Assembly: GCA_043770215.1 (NCBI GenBank)
Contig: JAYVIQ010000049.1
Coordinates: 1-12,840 of the forward strand
Direction: 5' to 3'
DNA length: 12,840 bases
DNA from: JAYVIQ01 sp043770215
GTDB lineage: Bacteria; Bacteroidota; Bacteroidia; Cytophagales; JAAEPT01
Under the pieces are notes generated by a model. That model saw only the letters and a list, made by a program, of their open reading frames with translations. It did not search any database and had not been told where the DNA came from. Positions 8,992 through 12,840 of the stretch are shown here, piece after piece. How positions within the stretch are numbered: position 1 is the stretch's first letter; every line of letters starts with the position of its first letter. A program made the position numbers and the translations under genes.

Positions 8992-9744
8992 TTAAGATAT
9001 TTTCTGCCAATCGATATCATTACCATACTTTACAGAACACAGAAACAAACCATCTGGCAATACATTTCTACCGGCTTTGCATCTGTCTTTTTGTACAATT
9101 ATTTCTTTTATCCAAACAGGTGGTTTATTGCCTAAACCTACTTCTAAAAGCGTTCCTACCAATGCACGCACCATACCTCTAAGAAACCTATTGGCTGTAA
9201 CATGAAACTCAATTCTAGAACCCTCTACAGAAAAATAAGCAGATTTAATATGGCATTCAAAGGTGTTCACTACAGTTTTAACTTTAGAAAAAGACTCAAA
9301 ATCTTGATTTCCAACCAAATAACTACACGCTTGATTCATTATATTTATATCCAAGGTTTTAGGAAAAAAATAAGATTGGCCTATCACATAAGGATTTTTG
9401 TGTTGATGAATGTGGTATACATATGCCCTTTCTGTGGCATCAAAACGTGCATGAAAATCATCTGCAACTTCAGCAAAATGTAAAATACTAATGTCTATTG
9501 GCAAAACTCTATTTACTTTAGAGATTTCTTTGTTTGTAACTTGGTGTATAGAATCGAAATGAATGATTTGCTGACTGGCATGTACACCGGCATCTGTTCT
9601 TCCGCTGGCTGTAACGCTTATATTCTGCCTCAAAACTAAAGAAAGGGCGTGTTCAAGAGTTTCTTGTACTGTCACAGAATTAGGTTGGATCTGCCATCCA
9701 TGGTATTTTGTACCCAAATAACAAAGGTCTATTGCATATCGCAT
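8992..9744 (-). CDS. truA: tRNA pseudouridine(38-40) synthase TruA
   Basis: TruA converts uridines 38-40 in the tRNA anticodon stem-loop to pseudouridine. The 250-residue protein begins with the typical MRYAIDLCYLGTKYHGWQIQ. It carries the catalytic motif SGRTDAGVHA with D51 as the nucleophile, then FHARFDATERAYVYHI, and the C-terminal FLRGMVRALVGTLLEVG. The open frame extends 35 codons further upstream to 9849, but I chose the ATG at 9744. It matches the family N-terminus, and the longer form would overlap the divergent DUF4293 gene and add a low-complexity Phe/Lys/Asn-rich tail. The ABC exporter gene lies 180 bases downstream on the same strand. Confidence 0.96.
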   Translation of the reverse strand: MRYAIDLCYLGTKYHGWQIQPNSVTVQETLEHALSLVLRQNISVTASGRTDAGVHASQQIIHFDSIHQVTNKEISKVNRVLPIDISILHFAEVADDFHARFDATERAYVYHIHQHKNPYVIGQSYFFPKTLDINIMNQACSYLVGNQDFESFSKVKTVVNTFECHIKSAYFSVEGSRIEFHVTANRFLRGMVRALVGTLLEVGLGNKPPVWIKEIIVQKDRCKAGRNVLPDGLFLCSVKYGNDIDWQKIS

Positions 9745-9806
9745 GAGCAAAAATAGAATTTTGAAATAATTTTTATTAGTTTTAGTAAAAAAAGAATTAA
9801 AATAAA

Positions 9807-10289
9807 ATGATACAAAGACCCCAAACTGCACTTTTATTCCTTTCGGCAATCTTATATGCTGTTATGGCACTTGCCCCTATTTGGTCAATTTCTATAGGTG
9901 CTACTAGCGTGACTCTCTCTGCTTGTAAAGCTGTGCTAACAAATGATTTAGATGGAGTAAACATTATAGCAAAAGAAAGTTCAAATATTTACTTATTGGT
10001 TTGCCTAGTGTGTGGAGCAATTTTATCACTTGTAAGCATATTTTTCTTTAAAGATAGACCATTACAAGCAAAACTTTCTGCCTTAAATTCTTTGCTAATC
10101 ACTACTTTTGTTGGATCAACCATTTTTCTTGCAATTCCAAAGGCACAAAGTCTGATTATGACCAAAGATGTTGGCCAATACCATTGGGGGTTTTATTTAT
10201 CTTTGGTGGTTATAGTATCTAACTTTATTGCAAATAAGCTAATTCGTAAAGATGAAGCTCTTGTAAAATCTGTGGATAGAATAAGGTAG
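9807..10289 (+). CDS. DUF4293 family four-helix membrane protein
   Basis: The 160-residue integral membrane protein has four hydrophobic helices at about 7-28, 61-81, 91-111 and 128-145. The N-terminus MIQRPQT and the C-terminal tail RKDEALVKSVDRIR match what I know of the DUF4293 family, which is restricted to Bacteroidota and has no established function. It is transcribed away from truA across a 62-base gap. I found no fully convincing TAnnTTTG promoter box there for either direction. A strong-looking intrinsic terminator lies 32 bases after its stop. The ATG at 9807 is the first in frame and fits the family start. Confidence 0.88.
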   Translation: MIQRPQTALLFLSAILYAVMALAPIWSISIGATSVTLSACKAVLTNDLDGVNIIAKESSNIYLLVCLVCGAILSLVSIFFFKDRPLQAKLSALNSLLITTFVGSTIFLAIPKAQSLIMTKDVGQYHWGFYLSLVVIVSNFIANKLIRKDEALVKSVDRIR

Positions 10290-10320
10290 ATTATTCTAAA
10301 ACAAATACATCCTTTAATTT

Positions 10321-10357
10321 AAGCTTAGAGCCTACTAAAAATGGGCTTTAAGTTTTT
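10321..10357 (+). terminator. Intrinsic terminator after the DUF4293 gene
   Basis: CTTAGAGCC (10324-10332) pairs with GGCTTTAAG (10344-10352), giving nine base pairs with one G-U wobble and an 11-base loop. A five-T run follows at 10353-10357, and flanking A and T residues can extend the stem. The position, just after the DUF4293 stop in a convergent gap, suits a terminator for the plus-strand gene. Confidence 0.7.
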
Positions 10358-10495
10358 AAACTTAGTGTAAAGCATTTGGGCTTTTATCTTATTTACTTTT
10401 TAAACCTGAGGTAAATTCTACAATATTGCTTCTTTGAATAAAAAGGCAAAAAATCTAAAACCATAATTACACTTTATAGAATCAGAAAAGTGCTT

Positions 10496-11104
10496 TTAGG
10501 TTCTTTTATTTATTTCATCTCTTAAACGTGCTGCTTCTTCATAATTTTCATTGGCAAGGGCTCGGTCTAAAAGCTCATTTAGTTCTTCTAAATCTATTTC
10601 TTCCATACCATCATCCTCAAACATATCGCTGGAAGATAAAGCCTCTTCTAACTCCCTCTCTAAGTCTGAGACATCATCTGATTCTTCGAACTCACTTGGC
10701 AAAATACCAGAGTCACGCATAATTTTTTCATTGGTATATATTGGAACACCAAAACGAACAGCTAAAGCCATTGCATCGCTTGGTCTGGCGTCAAACTCAT
10801 GCGTTTCTTGGTTGTTGTTAGCAGCTACTATTTTCGCAAAATATATTCCCTCTTTTAAATCATCGATTCTTATTTCTAGAATCTCCATTTTAAATTTAAG
10901 AATGAATTCTTTGAACAAATCATGGGTCATTGGCCTACTTGGTTTCATACGCTCTATTTCTACCGCTATAGATTGCGCTTCAAACATTCCAATGATTATT
11001 GGCAACCTACGGTTGCCTTTCTTTTCTCCTAGTACTAGGGCAAAAGAACCTGATTGGGATTGACTAGATGTCAACCCCAATATTTCCAACTCAATTTTCG
11101 ACAC
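10496..11104 (-). CDS. Bifunctional nuclease family (DUF151) protein with C-terminal UVR motif, GTG start
   Basis: The 202-residue protein has an N-terminal DUF151/BFN domain (about 1-135) with SQSQSGSFALVLGE, RPMTHDLF and FDARPSDAMALAVR. A strongly acidic linker (about 138-175) follows, then a UVR-type helix pair (about 175-200, LLDRALANENYEEAARLRDE) like the UvrB-UvrC interaction motif. BFN proteins have reported DNase/RNase activity in plants, while the role in Bacteroidota is unclear, so the name is a family label only. The only usual start codon between the etfA stop and the domain is GTG at 11104, and it gives the expected N-terminus. It lies 12 bases after etfA in the same operon, an arrangement that I recall as common in Bacteroidota. 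No clear ribosome binding site is visible. Confidence 0.92.
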   Translation of the reverse strand: MSKIELEILGLTSSQSQSGSFALVLGEKKGNRRLPIIIGMFEAQSIAVEIERMKPSRPMTHDLFKEFILKFKMEILEIRIDDLKEGIYFAKIVAANNNQETHEFDARPSDAMALAVRFGVPIYTNEKIMRDSGILPSEFEESDDVSDLERELEEALSSSDMFEDDGMEEIDLEELNELLDRALANENYEEAARLRDEINKRT

Positions 11105-11116
11105 AAATATTATTAA

Positions 11117-12064
11117 TTACGCTTTTTTCAGAGCTTCTATCAATCTGGGCAATACTACAAAAGCATCACCAACTATACCATAATCGGCTGCCTTAAAGAA
11201 TGGTGCTTCTGCATCAGTATTGATAACTACAATTACTTTTGAAGAACTTACACCAGCTAAATGTTGAATAGCCCCTGAAATTCCGATTGCAATATACAAA
11301 TTTGGACTGATTTTTATACCTGTTTGCCCAACATGTTCGTGATGAGGCCTCCAATCTATATCAGAAACTGGTTTAGAGCAAGCTGTTGCAGCACCTATGG
11401 TTCTGGCCAACTCTTCAATCATGCCCCAGTTTTCAGGACCTTTCATGCCTCTACCCGCAGATACTACTAAATCTGCTTCGGGCAACAATATATCTCCTAC
11501 TTGTTTGAGAACTGATGTTATTTTGTAACCTCCAACACTGTCTGTACTTACTATTTTATCTGAAAAAGTTACCGTAGCACTTAAATTTGCTGCATCAAAA
11601 GAACCTTTTTTTAGGGTTAATACTTTTACTTCTGTAGCTATAGAAACACTAACAAATGCTTTGCTCGTATACACACTTTTCTTAACAGTAAATCCGCTTG
11701 AAATACTTGGTTTGCCTATCACATTGGTAATGGCTGTAGCATTTAATTTAATTGCCAAACTAGAAACCATGCCTTCTGCCAAGGTACTGTGTGGAGCAAT
11801 CACTACTTTTGCATCTACTTCTTTGGCTACTTCTGCCAATGCTGAGGCAAGAACTTGAGGAATACCAAGCGATGAAGATTTTAAATTGATAACGGTAGAA
11901 ATGCCTGTGCTGCCAATGGAGTTTACATCCAATATTCCACCATCTGTAACCGCAACAACAGAAACCCCTAAATCTTTAGCCAATTCAAAAGCCATAGAAG
12001 CAGCTTCTAAGCTTGTTTTTTTAATTATATTTTCTTGAGATTCTATAAATACTAATACTGACAT
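11117..12064 (-). CDS. etfA: Electron transfer flavoprotein subunit alpha
   Basis: EtfA binds FAD and, with EtfB, carries electrons from acyl-CoA dehydrogenases and similar flavoenzymes to the respiratory chain. The 315-residue protein starts MSVLVFIESQ. Its C-terminal FAD domain is complete: SAGRG (202-206), SKPVSD (230-235), VGQTG (245-249), GISGAIQH (261-268), NTDAEAPFF and ADYGIVGD (293-300). The N-terminal ETF domain occupies about 1-190. It sits between etfB, 32 bases upstream, and the DUF151 gene, 12 bases downstream, and all three are probably one transcript. I find no internal promoter. Confidence 0.97.
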   Translation of the reverse strand: MSVLVFIESQENIIKKTSLEAASMAFELAKDLGVSVVAVTDGGILDVNSIGSTGISTVINLKSSSLGIPQVLASALAEVAKEVDAKVVIAPHSTLAEGMVSSLAIKLNATAITNVIGKPSISSGFTVKKSVYTSKAFVSVSIATEVKVLTLKKGSFDAANLSATVTFSDKIVSTDSVGGYKITSVLKQVGDILLPEADLVVSAGRGMKGPENWGMIEELARTIGAATACSKPVSDIDWRPHHEHVGQTGIKISPNLYIAIGISGAIQHLAGVSSSKVIVVINTDAEAPFFKAADYGIVGDAFVVLPRLIEALKKA

Positions 12065-12096
12065 GATTTCTACATTTTAGATATAAAACAATTGAT

Positions 12097-12834
12097 TTAT
12101 AGAACTTTAGCTTCTGACTTTAACAAACGTACTAGTTCCTCTACATTGTCTGGACTCACTAATTTTACAGCTCCCTTAGCTGGTGGCAGCTCAAATGATT
12201 CTATTTTAGTTGCTTGATCAGGCATACTTGGCGCTATAACCTCTAAGGGCTTTGTACGTGCTGCCATGATTCCTCTCATGTTGGGTATTTTCCATTCCGC
12301 TATTGGTTCTTGGCATCCGGCAACAAAAGGCAAATTAACTTCTATTGTTTCTTTTCCGCCTTCTATCTCTTTTAGCAAAGTAGCTTTATTTCCATTTATT
12401 TCTAACTTCATAGCTGGACTTACACAAGGAATCCCTAATAGTTCTGCCACCATTCCATGCACCACAGCTCCGTTAAAATCTATAGACTCACGCCCCATCA
12501 AAATCATATCATAAGTATCTTTTCTAGCAATTGCAGCAATTTCTTGAGCAACAAAAAGTGAATCTCTTGGATCTGCGTCTACCCTAATTGCTCTATCTGC
12601 ACCAATTGCTAAAGCTTTACGAATGGTAGGTTCACTAGCTACTGTACCAACATGCAAAGCAACTATTTCACCACCTTGAGCTTCTTTTATTTCTACTGCT
12701 CTTGCCAATGCATAATCATCATAAGGACCAATGATGTACTGAACTCCTTCTGAATTAAACGTTTTGTTTCCATCTACAAAAGAAATTTTTGCGGTTGTGT
12801 CTGGAACATGTGTAATGCATACTAAAATCTTCAT
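12097..12834 (-). CDS. etfB: Electron transfer flavoprotein subunit beta
   Basis: EtfB is the partner of EtfA; in classic ETFs it binds AMP and docks electron donors. The 245-residue protein has the family N-terminus MKILVCITHVPDT, the core GPYDDYALARAVEIKE and ALAIGADRAIRV, the nucleotide-loop region GRESIDFNGAVVHGMVAELLG (111-131), and the conserved NMRGIMAARTKPL near 185-197. The classic loop has Asp...Gln-Thr/Val-Gly-Pro. Here Asp-Phe-Asn-Gly-Ala-Val-Val replaces that core, so AMP binding may differ. The ATG at 12834 leaves six bases before the window edge and gives the normal family start, so the gene is complete, but its promoter is outside the window. First gene of the visible operon. 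Confidence 0.96.
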   Translation of the reverse strand: MKILVCITHVPDTTAKISFVDGNKTFNSEGVQYIIGPYDDYALARAVEIKEAQGGEIVALHVGTVASEPTIRKALAIGADRAIRVDADPRDSLFVAQEIAAIARKDTYDMILMGRESIDFNGAVVHGMVAELLGIPCVSPAMKLEINGNKATLLKEIEGGKETIEVNLPFVAGCQEPIAEWKIPNMRGIMAARTKPLEVIAPSMPDQATKIESFELPPAKGAVKLVSPDNVEELVRLLKSEAKVL

Positions 12835-12840
12835 GGTGTG

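Noticed and set aside
9748..9755. TATTTTTG on the minus strand as a truA promoter
   Set aside because: It fits TAnnTTTG but ends three bases before the truA ATG, so transcription would start at or inside the start codon, and no -33 TTG is placed correctly.
9745..9849. Longer TruA with 35 extra N-terminal residues
   Set aside because: The extra part is low-complexity, is absent from the family, and overlaps the start of the divergent DUF4293 gene; MRYAIDL at 9744 is the normal TruA start.
10369..10384. Second small hairpin AAAGC/GCTTT after the DUF4293 terminator
   Set aside because: Only five base pairs; too weak to call next to the clear terminator at 10321-10357.
10470..10492. Inverted repeat CACTTT...AAAGTG just after the DUF151 gene (minus strand) as a terminator
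   Set aside because: The stem is only six base pairs, half of them A-T, with an 11-base loop and no immediate T run on the minus strand; it may be chance in AT-rich DNA.
10551..11063. Long plus-strand open frame opposite the DUF151 gene
   Set aside because: It is the antisense shadow of a well-supported family gene, Ser-rich in composition because of the codons on the other strand, with no recognisable domain.

Overview
The window is a low-GC stretch of a Bacteroidota chromosome, probably Flavobacteriales-like. The indicators are type IX secretion system (T9SS) genes porU and porV, a DUF4293 protein with its typical Lys-Asp-Glu...Asp-Arg tail, Bacteroidota-type TAnnTTTG -7 promoter boxes, and starts without strong Shine-Dalgarno sequences. 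The family-level placement is inference. The window is densely packed with chromosomal genes. I see no insertion sequence, phage, CRISPR array, tRNA or rRNA.

Plus strand, 1-6469, is a T9SS cluster. It opens with the C-terminal end of a PorU-like protein whose body lies off the left edge. This fragment overlaps by ATGA a complete PorU sortase (C25 cysteine peptidase with catalytic His and Cys present). PorV follows, with its own likely promoter. One base after porV begins a gene for an M16-fold protein that has lost the zinc-binding HxxEH motif but keeps the Arg/Tyr pair. PorU and PorV work together at the outer membrane: PorV delivers secreted cargo, and PorU removes the C-terminal sorting signal and attaches the cargo to the surface.

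Minus strand, 6506-9744, reads truA (tRNA pseudouridine synthase), then an ABC exporter half-transporter, then a small membrane-anchored protein overlapping the exporter by ATGA. The exporter appears to start at TTG and has candidate promoter boxes in the 180-base gap before it. A plus-strand DUF4293 membrane protein (9807-10289) is divergent from truA and ends at a good intrinsic terminator.

Minus strand, 10496-12834, is an operon etfB-etfA-bfn: both subunits of an electron transfer flavoprotein, followed by a DUF151 bifunctional-nuclease-family protein with a C-terminal UVR motif, started from GTG.

Most of this is ordinary for the phylum. The parts worth a second look are the tandem PorU-like genes and the inactive M16 protein coupled to porV. 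I found no clear evidence of a wholly new system.
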